From Gammaproteobacteria bacterium (GTDB taxonomy: Bacteria; Pseudomonadota; Gammaproteobacteria; S012-40), in contig JAOUPJ010000038.1 in the NCBI GenBank assembly GCA_029879945.1, positions 1 through 16,051 on the forward strand: 16,051 nt of DNA, in the 5' to 3' direction. The notes under the pieces were generated by a model that was not told the origin of the DNA, did no database searches, and saw nothing but the letters and a program-made list of their open reading frames with translations. Both the position numbers and the translations under genes were made by a program. Positions 6,918 to 14,192 of the stretch are shown piece by piece (position 1 is the stretch's first letter; each line of letters begins with the position of its first letter).

Positions 6918-7962
6918 TTTATTGCGTGCAGTAAGCGTAGTACTGATCACGTTGCTCGTGATCTCTTGCACCAAGCCAGCTGAAGAAAGTGCCGAGCTAC
7001 ACCATTTTCAATTGTTCGCCCTGGGCACCACGGTGAGTCTGGATTTTTATGACGTGAGTGCAAATAAGGCCAATAACGCCATGCAGGAAGTAACGGAAGA
7101 TTTACGTTATATGCAGAATGCGTGGCATCCCCATAAGCCTGGAACCTTAGGACGAGTCAATCAAATCCTGCCACTCAAAGGTTCATTTCATACCTCTGGC
7201 TCGGTGATTAATCTTTTGCAGGCTGCCAAACCGCACTTCACAAACAGCGAAGGGCTTTTTAATCCGGCAATCGGGCAATTGATCAAGCTATGGGGTTTTC
7301 ATGAAGACGAGATCGCAATCAAAGAACCTCCGCAGGCAGACAAAATCAAGGCCTTGGTTGCGGCCAAACCCGGCTTGGATCAGATCGAAATCAAAGGCAC
7401 CGCCATCAAGGGAAATAATGATCAGCTGCTGTTGAATTTTGGGGGGTTCGCCAAGGGATTTGGTATCGATCTGATTATTGAACATCTGCGCGAAGTGGGA
7501 ATTCACAATGCCATTGTCAATGCCGGCGGAGATCTTCGTGTTGTTGGTAGCAAGGGGAGCGAGCCGTGGCGCATTGGTATCAAACATCCCAGACAAAACG
7601 GGGTGATTGCCGCCATCAATGTGTCGGGGGACGAGGCCCTGGTCACCTCGGGTGACTATGAAAGATTTTTTGAATATGATGGCAAACGTTACCATCATGT
7701 GCTCGATCCGAGAACAGGGTATCCCACAACAGGTGTTCAATCGGTTACTGTAGTGCATCAGTCTGCCGGGGCCGCCGATGCCATTGCAACTGCGTTGATG
7801 GTAGCAGGTGAAAAGGACTGGCCTCGTATTGCAAAGAAGATGGGTGCCAGGTCAGTAATGGTTGTGCTGGAAGATGGACGAGTCCAGCTCACGGAAAAAC
7901 TCCAAGACCGGGTTGAGTTTAAAGTTCAGCCGCTGCCCAAAATTGACCTAATCAAACTATGA
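6901..7962 (+). CDS. apbE: FAD:protein FMN transferase (ApbE), lipoprotein
   Basis: ApbE transfers FMN from FAD to a Ser or Thr of target proteins outside the cytoplasm, for example RnfG/RnfD, NqrB/NqrC and other FMN-binding-domain proteins. A longer open frame begins at 6691, but the ATG at 6901 gives a clean lipoprotein signal: a hydrophobic stretch ending VIS-C with the lipidated Cys at residue 23. The mature protein of about 330 residues carries the family blocks LGTTVSLDFYD, NFGGFAKGFGID (179-188), NAGGDLRVVG (207-216), HHVLDPRTGYPTTGV and the Mg-binding ADAIATALM (292-300). With this start the gene overlaps gshB by 17 nt and shares ATGA with the next gene. No target bearing a flavinylation motif such as DGATxAT is encoded in the window, so the substrate must lie elsewhere. 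Confidence 0.93.
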   Translation: MICRSSLLRAVSVVLITLLVISCTKPAEESAELHHFQLFALGTTVSLDFYDVSANKANNAMQEVTEDLRYMQNAWHPHKPGTLGRVNQILPLKGSFHTSGSVINLLQAAKPHFTNSEGLFNPAIGQLIKLWGFHEDEIAIKEPPQADKIKALVAAKPGLDQIEIKGTAIKGNNDQLLLNFGGFAKGFGIDLIIEHLREVGIHNAIVNAGGDLRVVGSKGSEPWRIGIKHPRQNGVIAAINVSGDEALVTSGDYERFFEYDGKRYHHVLDPRTGYPTTGVQSVTVVHQSAGAADAIATALMVAGEKDWPRIAKKMGARSVMVVLEDGRVQLTEKLQDRVEFKVQPLPKIDLIKL

Positions 7963-8318
7963 CAACGCGTGCCGATATTCTGGTTTTGCTATTTTCGTTC
8001 TTTTTAGTCGTCTCGCTGTATCCCCTTCTCTGGCAGCCGCATGAAGCCTTTGCCGATACCGCCGAACTGTCTGCAAGGAGCAGCAAGCGTCTCTTAGCTT
8101 TAGACCAGGATGGAGTCTATCGCATCGAGGGATTTCTGGGAGAGACGATTGTGGAGGTGTCGGAGAAAAAAATTCGCGTGCTGGCATCTCCTTGCAGCAA
8201 TAAACAATGCATACGCAGTGGCTGGTTGCAAAAGGTGGGAGAATTTAGCGCTTGTCTTCCCAATGGCGTCAGCCTGTTTTTGCTGGGTGATGACCGTTAC
8301 GATAGTATCAATTTCTAA
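7959..8318 (+). CDS. NusG domain II-containing membrane-anchored protein
   Basis: This 119-aa protein has one N-terminal membrane segment (about residues 8-25, ILVLLFSFFLVVSLYPLL) and a small beta-rich extracytoplasmic domain. The domain pattern DGVYRIEGFLGETIVEV, then SPCSNKQC and FSACLPNGV, matches the secreted NusG domain II family, which despite its name is unrelated in function to transcription factor NusG. Cys79, Cys84 and Cys99 are the characteristic cysteines, possibly disulfide-bonded or redox active. It overlaps apbE by ATGA and ends on the start codon of the Gx-transporter gene. From memory, this pair also sits near ApbE genes in flavin-based electron transfer loci of Firmicutes. 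The biochemical function is unknown. Confidence 0.85.
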   Translation: MTTRADILVLLFSFFLVVSLYPLLWQPHEAFADTAELSARSSKRLLALDQDGVYRIEGFLGETIVEVSEKKIRVLASPCSNKQCIRSGWLQKVGEFSACLPNGVSLFLLGDDRYDSINF

Positions 8319-8830
8319 TGCTTAGCGTATCGGTGACGCGAGAGGACAGATTGATTGCCGGTTTTGCCAGCCTGGCCATACTGGTACATCTCATTGAAGC
8401 GGCCTTTCCGAGCCCTCTCCCCGGTGTAAAGCCCGGGTTGGCCAATATCATTACCTTGATCGTCTTTTTTCGCTACGGTTTGCGTATGGCGGTGTGGGTG
8501 AGTCTGTTGCGCGTGCTGGTAGCCAGTCTGCTTCTGGGTAGTTTCCTCTCGCCCACCTTTGCCTTGAGCTTGGCGGGTGCCGTGGCCGTTATCGGGATCT
8601 TGTCCCTTATCAGCGCCTTCCCTTCCCGTTTTGGCTTGAGCCCATTAGGCGTGGCTGTACTCTGCGCCTTGTCACACACCAGTGCCCAGTTCCTTCTGGC
8701 CTATTGGCTGCTTGTTCCTCATCCGGGCCTGTTGGGCCTTTACCCCATTTTTATGACATTTGCGCTTATTTTTGGATTTATTAGTGGCGTGATTAGTCAA
8801 AAGGTATATCGACAGTTAGGGGCGGCATGA
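8318..8830 (+). CDS. Gx transporter family / heptaprenyl diphosphate synthase component I-like membrane protein
   Basis: This 170-aa, very hydrophobic protein has about five to six predicted membrane segments (roughly 12-28, 40-53, 57-74, 82-100, 111-133 and 140-160). The segment PLPGVKPGLANIITLIVF (33-50) matches the hallmark of the family annotated Hpre_diP_synt_I or Gx transporter, which resembles the substrate-binding S subunits of ECF vitamin transporters. The prenyl synthase label comes from one Bacillus partner protein and should not be read as enzymatic activity. The ATG overlaps the upstream TAA (TAATG), and the stop overlaps the tonB start (ATGA), so the gene is translationally coupled on both sides. 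Its ligand is unknown. Cooperation with the neighbouring NusG-II and ApbE proteins is my inference. Confidence 0.85.
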   Translation: MLSVSVTREDRLIAGFASLAILVHLIEAAFPSPLPGVKPGLANIITLIVFFRYGLRMAVWVSLLRVLVASLLLGSFLSPTFALSLAGAVAVIGILSLISAFPSRFGLSPLGVAVLCALSHTSAQFLLAYWLLVPHPGLLGLYPIFMTFALIFGFISGVISQKVYRQLGAA

Positions 8831-9720
8831 AAAATCCTGTAATATTAAATGCTTATCACTATAGCGCCCATGATGCCGTGGTGCGGGATCGCTTTATCAT
8901 GATGATGGTGGTGGCGGCCTGTGTCCATGCCGTGCTGATATTGGGGCTGGCGTTTGAGTGGCACAGTGATCCCAACCGGGGAAAACGCTTTGATGTGACC
9001 TTTATTAATACCCAAACGGTCAAGGCCCCTGAAAACGCCAAGCGCTTTGCAGAGGCCAATCAGAAGGGAGGAGGCCAATCCGCCACAGAGCAACTCCCTC
9101 AAACCATCAGTGAAACCAAAACTCCCGTTAATGAATTTCAGGTATCCGAGGAGCTTGTCACCTCCCGCCTGCAGGCGACATCCCCTCAGGTGGAGCAAAA
9201 GCGAGTGCTTACTTCGGAGAATCAGCATGTCACCCTGGACGTGGCCACCGAGCCCAAAAAGGGTGATGCGCGTAAGCTAACGGCGGCTCAGCTCTATGCT
9301 CGTAGCATGGAGATCGCGAGTATTGATGTCCCTCTATCTGAAAAGGTGGTTGAAGAGAGCCTGGGACCAGAGAAAAGGCTGGCGGCAGAGGCGGCCCATC
9401 ACGTGGAAGCGGCGTATCGCAATACCTGGCGACGTAAGGTGGAGCAAGTCGGCAAATTTAATTTTCCCGATCTGGCGCGCAGACTCGGAAATTCGGTCAC
9501 CCTGGAGTTGGATGTGCTCATCAATTCAGATGGTACGGTCAGGGATATACAAATCCTTCGCTCCTCGGGTTATCAATTGCTGGATACGTCTGCCAAACGG
9601 ATTGTGCGCCTGGGGGCACCCTATGCCCCGTTCCCGGAGGCCATACAGAAATATACCGATGTCTTGCATATTACCTATCAATGGCGATTTATCCCCGGAA
9701 AGGGTGCTATTGGTGGCTAG
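8827..9720 (+). CDS. tonB: Energy transducer TonB family protein (TonB3-like position)
   Basis: This 297-aa inner-membrane protein has a cytoplasmic N-terminus, one membrane anchor at about 23-43 (FIMMMVVAACVHAVLILGLAF), a long periplasmic linker, and a C-terminal TonB domain at about 194-297 (AAYRNTWRRKVEQVG, SVTLELDVLINSDGTVRDIQILRSSG, YAPFPEAI, ITYQWRFIPG). TonB proteins transmit proton-motive force from ExbB/ExbD to outer-membrane receptors. The linker is rich in Gln, Glu, Thr and Lys and lacks the Pro-Glu/Pro-Lys repeats of classical TonB, and no exbB or exbD is nearby. The position beside gshB, yqgE, ruvX and pyr genes equals that of P. aeruginosa tonB3, linked in the literature to twitching motility rather than iron uptake. 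The start overlaps the Gx gene by ATGA. Confidence 0.9.
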   Translation: MKNPVILNAYHYSAHDAVVRDRFIMMMVVAACVHAVLILGLAFEWHSDPNRGKRFDVTFINTQTVKAPENAKRFAEANQKGGGQSATEQLPQTISETKTPVNEFQVSEELVTSRLQATSPQVEQKRVLTSENQHVTLDVATEPKKGDARKLTAAQLYARSMEIASIDVPLSEKVVEESLGPEKRLAAEAAHHVEAAYRNTWRRKVEQVGKFNFPDLARRLGNSVTLELDVLINSDGTVRDIQILRSSGYQLLDTSAKRIVRLGAPYAPFPEAIQKYTDVLHITYQWRFIPGKGAIGG

Positions 9721-9793
9721 ATTGAGCTAGCTGTCGGGCATAAAAAACGCATACCCCCTTGGAACGGAACTGATAAGGATAAAAATACAAAAA

Positions 9794-10357
9794 ATGGATA
9801 TGCCAGCGAATCTGACGAATCAGTTCCTGATCGCCATGCCTGGACTACAGGACCCCAATTTCTACCAGAGTGTGACCTATATCTGTGAGCACAATGAAAA
9901 TGGTGCCTTGGGTGTGGTGATAAATCGGGAAACGGATGTAAGCCTGGCTGAGGTCATTACCCAATTGGGTCTGGACTGGGATCGTAAAGAGAATGGTGAT
10001 CAACGGGTGTTTCTGGGTGGCCCGGTCGATAAGCAGCGTGGCTTCATCATTCATGATCCGGTAGGGGACTGGGGCTCCACCATCAAGGTGACCGATACGA
10101 TTGGCGTTACGACCTCTCGCGATATCATCGAAGCCATTGCACAAAGTGGTGGCCCAATCCGTCGTCTGGTGGCCTTGGGCTATGCCGGTTGGGGGGCGGG
10201 TCAGCTGGAACAGGAAATGGCGGCCAACGCCTGGCTAAATGGTCCGGCCGATCCCCATATCATTTTTGATCTTCCGGTGGAGGAGCGCTGGGAGGCAGCC
10301 GCCCTGTGTATGGGTGTGGATCTGCGCAGACTCTCCAACGACGTGGGTCACGCCTAA
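9794..10357 (+). CDS. yqgE: YqgE/AlgH family protein
   Basis: This is a 187-aa cytosolic protein of the UPF0301 family. The diagnostic N-terminus NLTNQFLIAMPGLQDPNFYQSVTYICEHNENGALGVVINR is present, as are VFLGGPVDKQRGFIIHD (72-88) and LVALGYAGWGAGQLEQEM (125-142). The molecular function is not settled. The Pseudomonas name AlgH reflects an effect on alginate expression. AAGGAT lies 12 nt before the ATG at 9794. A second in-frame ATG two codons later (9800) gives the more usual MPANLTNQF start, so either is possible. A 73-bp gap after tonB may hold an internal promoter, but I see no convincing -35/-10 pair. ruvX follows after about 44 nt, as in many gammaproteobacteria. Confidence 0.95.
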   Translation: MDMPANLTNQFLIAMPGLQDPNFYQSVTYICEHNENGALGVVINRETDVSLAEVITQLGLDWDRKENGDQRVFLGGPVDKQRGFIIHDPVGDWGSTIKVTDTIGVTTSRDIIEAIAQSGGPIRRLVALGYAGWGAGQLEQEMAANAWLNGPADPHIIFDLPVEERWEAAALCMGVDLRRLSNDVGHA

Positions 10358-10401
10358 ACCATCATTTGATAATCTTTTCTGCTTGGGCGACAATTCCGCC
10401 T

Positions 10402-10872
10402 GTGAATGCAGATTCGTCCTCCAGTTTTAGTACCGTTATAGGCTTTGATTTTGGTCTGCGCCGTATTGGTATTGCCGTTGCCCAGACACTGATCGCCAAG
10501 GCATCCCCAGTCGACACCTTTGAAACCAAGAAGGGCGCTATCCCAAAAGATAAACTGGATAAGATCATGGGCGAGTGGCGTCCCCAGGCTTTTGTGGTGG
10601 GCAAGCCTACCCATCGCCAGGAGGGGGAGGGCGAGCACGAGATGATGCCCGCCATACGAACGTTTGTAGAAGAACTAAAGTGCCTCTATGGCCTTCCGGT
10701 TTTTCTGGTGGATGAGCACCTGAGTTCATTTGCCGCCGAAGAGGAATTATCCGCCCGCGGTTTGAGATTTAAACCCGGTAGCAAGGAACACAAAAAGGCC
10801 ATAGATAGCATGGCGGCCGTGGTGATCTTACAGACCTGGCTCAGCGAACAAGGAAGAATGGACCCACAATGA
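10402..10872 (+). CDS. ruvX: Holliday junction resolvase-like RuvX (YqgF), 16S rRNA processing
   Basis: RuvX/YqgF is an RNase H-like nuclease implicated in maturing the 5' end of 16S rRNA. It was also named as a putative Holliday junction resolvase. The frame is open further upstream into yqgE (ATG at 10306), but the family normally starts a few residues before the GFDFGLRRIGIAV strand, so I choose GTG at 10402 (156 aa). TTG at 10366 is an alternative, and none of the starts has a strong Shine-Dalgarno. The catalytic acidic residues expected in the family are visible: Asp in FDFG, Glu in VDEHLSSF, and Asp in AIDSMAAVVIL. The usual VGLPLNMDG loop reads VGKPTHRQEG, a divergent version. The stop overlaps the pyrR start by ATGA. 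Confidence 0.88.
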   Translation: MNADSSSSFSTVIGFDFGLRRIGIAVAQTLIAKASPVDTFETKKGAIPKDKLDKIMGEWRPQAFVVGKPTHRQEGEGEHEMMPAIRTFVEELKCLYGLPVFLVDEHLSSFAAEEELSARGLRFKPGSKEHKKAIDSMAAVVILQTWLSEQGRMDPQ

Positions 10873-11369
10873 AAGATGTAGATACGCTCGTCTCAGAACT
10901 GGTGCAGGTAACTCGTAAAAAAATCCAGGACGAGTCCATCGAAGACCCCATGATGATAGGTATTCATACCGGCGGTGCCTGGGTCGCGGAACGACTGCAC
11001 GAGGGACTGGCCCTTAAGACTCCCTTGGGGGCTCTAAATATTTCCTTTTATCGCGATGATTTTACCCGCATTGGGATGCACCCTCAGGTTACCCCGTCCC
11101 ATCTTCCTGCGAGTGTGGAAGACAGGAACATCATCCTGGTCGATGATGTGCTGTATACTGGGCGCACGATTCGAGCGGCCTTGAACGAGATTTTTGATTA
11201 CGGGCGGCCCAGACGGGTGATTCTGGTCTGCTTGGTGGAACGCAGTGGACGTGAGTTGCCCATACAGGCGGATATTGTCGGCGAATATATTGAGTTGGCG
11301 ACGAATCAACAGGTAAAATTGGCCGGGCCGCAACCTCTGAATCTCTCCATCGTCGACGCAGCGACATGA
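10869..11369 (+). CDS. pyrR: PyrR, bifunctional pyr regulator / uracil phosphoribosyltransferase
   Basis: This 166-aa PRPP-binding protein has the type I phosphoribosyltransferase signature ILVDDVLYTGRTIRAALN at about 89-106, with Asp92-Asp93. Upstream is GIHTGGAWVAERL, and a basic NISFYRDDFTRIG loop is also present. In Bacillus, PyrR binds pyr leader RNA with UMP and causes attenuation, and it has UPRT activity. In gammaproteobacteria such as Pseudomonas the regulatory mode differs and is less clear. Here no attenuation-type leader precedes the gene, since it overlaps ruvX by ATGA, so RNA-based control would have to act elsewhere. pyrB follows after 15 nt. Confidence 0.93.
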   Translation: MKDVDTLVSELVQVTRKKIQDESIEDPMMIGIHTGGAWVAERLHEGLALKTPLGALNISFYRDDFTRIGMHPQVTPSHLPASVEDRNIILVDDVLYTGRTIRAALNEIFDYGRPRRVILVCLVERSGRELPIQADIVGEYIELATNQQVKLAGPQPLNLSIVDAAT

Positions 11370-11395
11370 GTAAGCGAATAGTGCATGGGTTATAA
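11366..11395 (+). other. Nine-codon mini-ORF bridging pyrR stop and pyrB start
   Basis: ATG at 11366 overlaps the pyrR stop (ATGA) and opens a frame encoding MSKRIVHGL, stopping with TAA at 11393-11395, just past the pyrB ATG. Because pyrB has no evident ribosome binding site, ribosomes finishing pyrR could reinitiate here and terminate beside the pyrB start. This is visible in the sequence, but its use is conjecture. Confidence 0.25.
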
Positions 11396-12359
11396 GAACT
11401 CCATACAGCTGACCAAAGACAAAAAACTCCGCCACTTTCTCACGATTGAAGGCCTGCCCCGCGCTATTTTGGTGGAGATTCTGGATAATGCCGAGTCATT
11501 TCTTACTGTGGGTGAACAACAGGTCAAGAAGGTTCCCCTGCTTCGCGGCAAGGTTATCGTTAATCTGTTCTTTGAAAACAGTACGCGCACTCGCACCACG
11601 TTTGAATTGGCGGCGAAACGCCTTTCCGCCGATGTGCTCAATCTGAATATTGCTACTTCTGCCACCTCCAAGGGCGAGTCCTTGTTGGATACCTTGCAGA
11701 ATCTGGAGGCCATGCACGCCGATATGTTCGTGGTCCGCCATGCGCTCAGCGGTGCCAGTTTTTTTATTGCCAATCATGTCGCGCCACATATCAGTGTGAT
11801 CAATGCAGGTGACGGCTGTTACGCCCATCCCACCCAAGCCATGTTGGACATGCTGACCATACGCAAACACTTCGGAGCCTTTGCCGACCTGAACGTGGCC
11901 ATCGTCGGCGATATCCTGCATTCACGTGTCGCGCGTTCGGAAATTCATGCGCTCACCACCTTGGGCGTAAATGAAGTGCGGGTGATTGCGCCCAAAACAC
12001 TCTTACCCAGCGCCATAGAGAGCATGGGCGTGCATGTCTACAACGATATGAATAAGGGGCTGGAAGGGGTAGACGTGATCATCATGTTACGGCTGCAAAA
12101 GGAACGTATGGACGGTGCCTTTGTTCCCAGCGAGGAAGAATATTTTAATTGTTACGGTTTAACCGAGGAAAAACTCCGCCTTGCCAATAGCCACGCCATC
12201 GTGATGCACCCCGGTCCTATCAATCGCGGCGTGGAGATCGAATCCAGCGTAGCCGATGGTAAGCAGTCGGTCATACTCGAGCAAGTCAGCAATGGCATCG
12301 CGGCACGCATGGCGATTATGTCTATGTGCATGAGCGGTATTGCAGCGGGGGAGGTCTGA
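11385..12359 (+). CDS. pyrB: Aspartate carbamoyltransferase catalytic subunit
   Basis: PyrB condenses carbamoyl phosphate with L-aspartate to form carbamoyl-aspartate, the committed step of de novo pyrimidine synthesis. Its 324 aa are close to the Pseudomonas-type class A subunit. Active-site blocks are intact: NLFFENSTRTRTTFELA with the Ser-Thr-Arg-Thr-Arg phosphate loop at 66-70, HPTQAMLDMLTI from His148, GDILHSRVARSEI, LRLQKERM and MHPGPINRGVEI from Met274. No pyrI regulatory subunit is present. Instead the next gene is the inactive dihydroorotase-like pyrC', the hallmark of the large ATCase complex. An in-frame TAG at 11379 makes ATG 11385 the earliest start, and it lacks a Shine-Dalgarno, so coupling to upstream translation is likely. 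Confidence 0.96.
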   Translation: MGYKNSIQLTKDKKLRHFLTIEGLPRAILVEILDNAESFLTVGEQQVKKVPLLRGKVIVNLFFENSTRTRTTFELAAKRLSADVLNLNIATSATSKGESLLDTLQNLEAMHADMFVVRHALSGASFFIANHVAPHISVINAGDGCYAHPTQAMLDMLTIRKHFGAFADLNVAIVGDILHSRVARSEIHALTTLGVNEVRVIAPKTLLPSAIESMGVHVYNDMNKGLEGVDVIIMLRLQKERMDGAFVPSEEEYFNCYGLTEEKLRLANSHAIVMHPGPINRGVEIESSVADGKQSVILEQVSNGIAARMAIMSMCMSGIAAGEV

Positions 12360-13636
12360 TGAGTCTGCGAATCAAGGGCGGCAGAGTGATCGATCCGGCC
12401 AATTCCTTGGACCAGGTCGTCGATATCGTCATCGAAAATGGCAAGATTGCCTCTGTCGGCGCTGTGCCAAAGGGCTTTCGTGCCGATCAAACCATCGATG
12501 CCAAAGACAAAATCGTCTGCCCTGGTTTTGTGGATCTCAGGGCGCGTCTACGCGAACCGGGTCTGGAATACAAAGGCACTATTGAATCCGAAACCCGTGC
12601 GGCGGCGGCCAGTGGTATTACTACCTTGTGCTGCCCACCTGATACCACGCCTGTCTGTGACAACCCGTCGGTAGTCGAGCTGATCTATCAGCGTGCAGCG
12701 GCCAGCCGCAAGGCCAGAGTGCTGTGCATGGGGGCTCTCACCGTGGGCCTGGAGGGGCGTTTGACCAGTGAAATGAAGGCCCTGGCAGACGTGGGTTGCG
12801 TAGGGGTGAGCAATGGCTATAAACCGGTGCGCGATACCTTGGTGATGCGTCGGGCCATGGAATACGCCTCCGGCCACAATCTCACTGTTTTTATCCACGC
12901 CGAAGATACCTGGTTGCGTGGCGGGGGTGTTGCCCACGAAGGGCCGGTAAGTACCCGCCTGGGTTTGGCCCCGATCCCTGAATTTGCAGAGACCATTGCC
13001 GTGGCCAGAGAGCTTGCTCTCATTGAGCATACCGGCGCACGCGCCCACTTTTGTGGGCTTTCTACAGCGCGGGCGGTGAATATGATTACCCAGGCGCAGG
13101 AAGAAGGGATGCCAGTAACGGCTGATGTGAATATGCATAATCTATTTCTCACCGAAATGGATTTGCTGGACTTCAATGCCCAGTGTCATGTGCGTCCGCC
13201 CCTGCGTTCGCAGCGCGATAGAGAGGGTTTGCGAGCCGGGCTGCTTTCTGGGGCCATATCGGCAATTACTACAGACCATCAGCCACACGACAGTGATGCC
13301 AAGTTTGGCCCTATCAGTGAGACAGAGCCAGGCATCTCGGGCCTGGAGACATTTCTCTTACTAGGGCTGAGACTGGTAAAGGACAAGGTCCTTACTCTTA
13401 GTCAGCTCATTTCACTTATCAGCTCTGGGCCTGCGCAGATCCTTGGCCTGCCCGTTGGAAATTTGAGTGTAGATAGCACTGCAGACCTTTGTATTTTTGA
13501 CCCGGAAATCTCCAATACGGTAGACGCGAAACGTTTTCTAAGCCGCGGCCAAAACACGCCCTTCGATGGTTGGGAACTGGATGGCAGGGTGACCCACACT
13601 ATCCTGGATGGCCAACTGGTCTTTACTGCGGAGTAG
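12359..13636 (+). CDS. pyrC': Inactive dihydroorotase-like protein (PyrC'), partner of PyrB
   Basis: This 425-aa amidohydrolase-fold protein resembles type I dihydroorotases, but metal ligands are missing. The His-x-His of DxHxHLREPG is replaced by Arg61-Ala-Arg63 (VDLRARLREPG), and the His expected four residues before the Ser-Thr in the HxxHxST block is Gly233 (HFCGLST). His180 (HAED) and Asp306 (TTDHQPH) remain. Such a protein should not bind the catalytic zinc pair. In Pseudomonas, the equivalent PyrC' is a non-catalytic subunit needed to assemble active ATCase, so I infer a structural role with PyrB and an active dihydroorotase encoded elsewhere. The start at ATG 12359 has a strong GGGGGAGG about 5 nt upstream and overlaps the pyrB stop by 1 nt (TGATG). 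A longer in-frame start at 12326 lies inside pyrB and is less likely. Confidence 0.9.
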   Translation: MSLRIKGGRVIDPANSLDQVVDIVIENGKIASVGAVPKGFRADQTIDAKDKIVCPGFVDLRARLREPGLEYKGTIESETRAAAASGITTLCCPPDTTPVCDNPSVVELIYQRAAASRKARVLCMGALTVGLEGRLTSEMKALADVGCVGVSNGYKPVRDTLVMRRAMEYASGHNLTVFIHAEDTWLRGGGVAHEGPVSTRLGLAPIPEFAETIAVARELALIEHTGARAHFCGLSTARAVNMITQAQEEGMPVTADVNMHNLFLTEMDLLDFNAQCHVRPPLRSQRDREGLRAGLLSGAISAITTDHQPHDSDAKFGPISETEPGISGLETFLLLGLRLVKDKVLTLSQLISLISSGPAQILGLPVGNLSVDSTADLCIFDPEISNTVDAKRFLSRGQNTPFDGWELDGRVTHTILDGQLVFTAE

Positions 13637-13642
13637 TTTTTT

Positions 13643-14182
13643 TTGAACACCTGGATAGCCCTGTTGCGAGGAATCAATGTCAGCGGGCAAAAGAAGATCC
13701 AGATGTCTGATCTCAAAGCGGTGTTTGATTCCTGCGATTTTTCTGGCGTACAAACCTATATCCAAAGCGGGAACGTGGTCTTTGTGACAAAAGAGTCTTC
13801 CCGAAAAAAGCTCATCGATAAAATCGAAAAATCGTTACAGGCCAGTTTCTCATATTCTATTCCAGTCGTATTGAGAGAGGCAGATACGTTTACGAAAGCG
13901 GTAGAGGCTCATCCTTGGCTAAAGAAAAAAGGGATTGACCCTAAGGCGATCTACTTTAGTTTTGCGCGCGATGTTGAAGGTGGCAAGCTAAAGAAGGTAG
14001 AGGAGACGAGTGCCGTGGGCGATAGCTATCTTACACAGGGTGAACAGATCTATCTTTATTGTCCTGGCGGCTTTGGGAAAACCAAATTCAATAATAATTA
14101 CTTTGAAAAGAAGCTCGGTATTGTCGCCACAACACGCAATTTGAATACATGCAACAAACTCATTAATCTGGCTGGAGTGTGA
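13643..14182 (+). CDS. DUF1697 family protein (TTG start)
   Basis: This cytosolic 179-aa protein of the DUF1697 family has no established function. The N-terminal block TWIALLRGINVSGQKKIQMSDLKAVF and then VQTYIQSGNVVF (34-45) is the family signature, followed by WLKKKGIDPKAIYFSFA and the C-terminal region LYCPGGFGKTKFNNNYFEKKLGIVATTRNLNT. The family normally begins two to four residues before the ALLRGIN strand, which requires TTG at 13643 as initiator. GCGGAG ends 9 nt upstream and overlaps the end of pyrC', which supports that start. The 6-nt gap to pyrC' suggests cotranscription with the pyr genes, but a pyrimidine role does not follow from that. Confidence 0.88.
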   Translation: MNTWIALLRGINVSGQKKIQMSDLKAVFDSCDFSGVQTYIQSGNVVFVTKESSRKKLIDKIEKSLQASFSYSIPVVLREADTFTKAVEAHPWLKKKGIDPKAIYFSFARDVEGGKLKKVEETSAVGDSYLTQGEQIYLYCPGGFGKTKFNNNYFEKKLGIVATTRNLNTCNKLINLAGV

Positions 14183-14192
14183 AGGGATTACT

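Noticed and set aside
7777..7803. ADAIATALM segment as a flavinylation target site
   Set aside because: It is the conserved Mg-binding part of ApbE itself and does not fit the DGATxAT target motif.
9296..9730. 144-codon plus-strand frame within tonB
   Set aside because: Its Trp/Arg-rich composition is typical of an out-of-frame reading of tonB, whose own frame has a clear TonB domain.
10858..10870. PyrR-type attenuation leader before the pyr genes
   Set aside because: pyrR overlaps ruvX by 4 nt, so no untranslated leader exists there, and no anti-terminator fold was seen.
12548..13138. 196-codon minus-strand open frame
   Set aside because: It is antisense to pyrC', rich in His, Gly and Arg as expected from a reversed GC-rich coding strand, with no recognisable domain.
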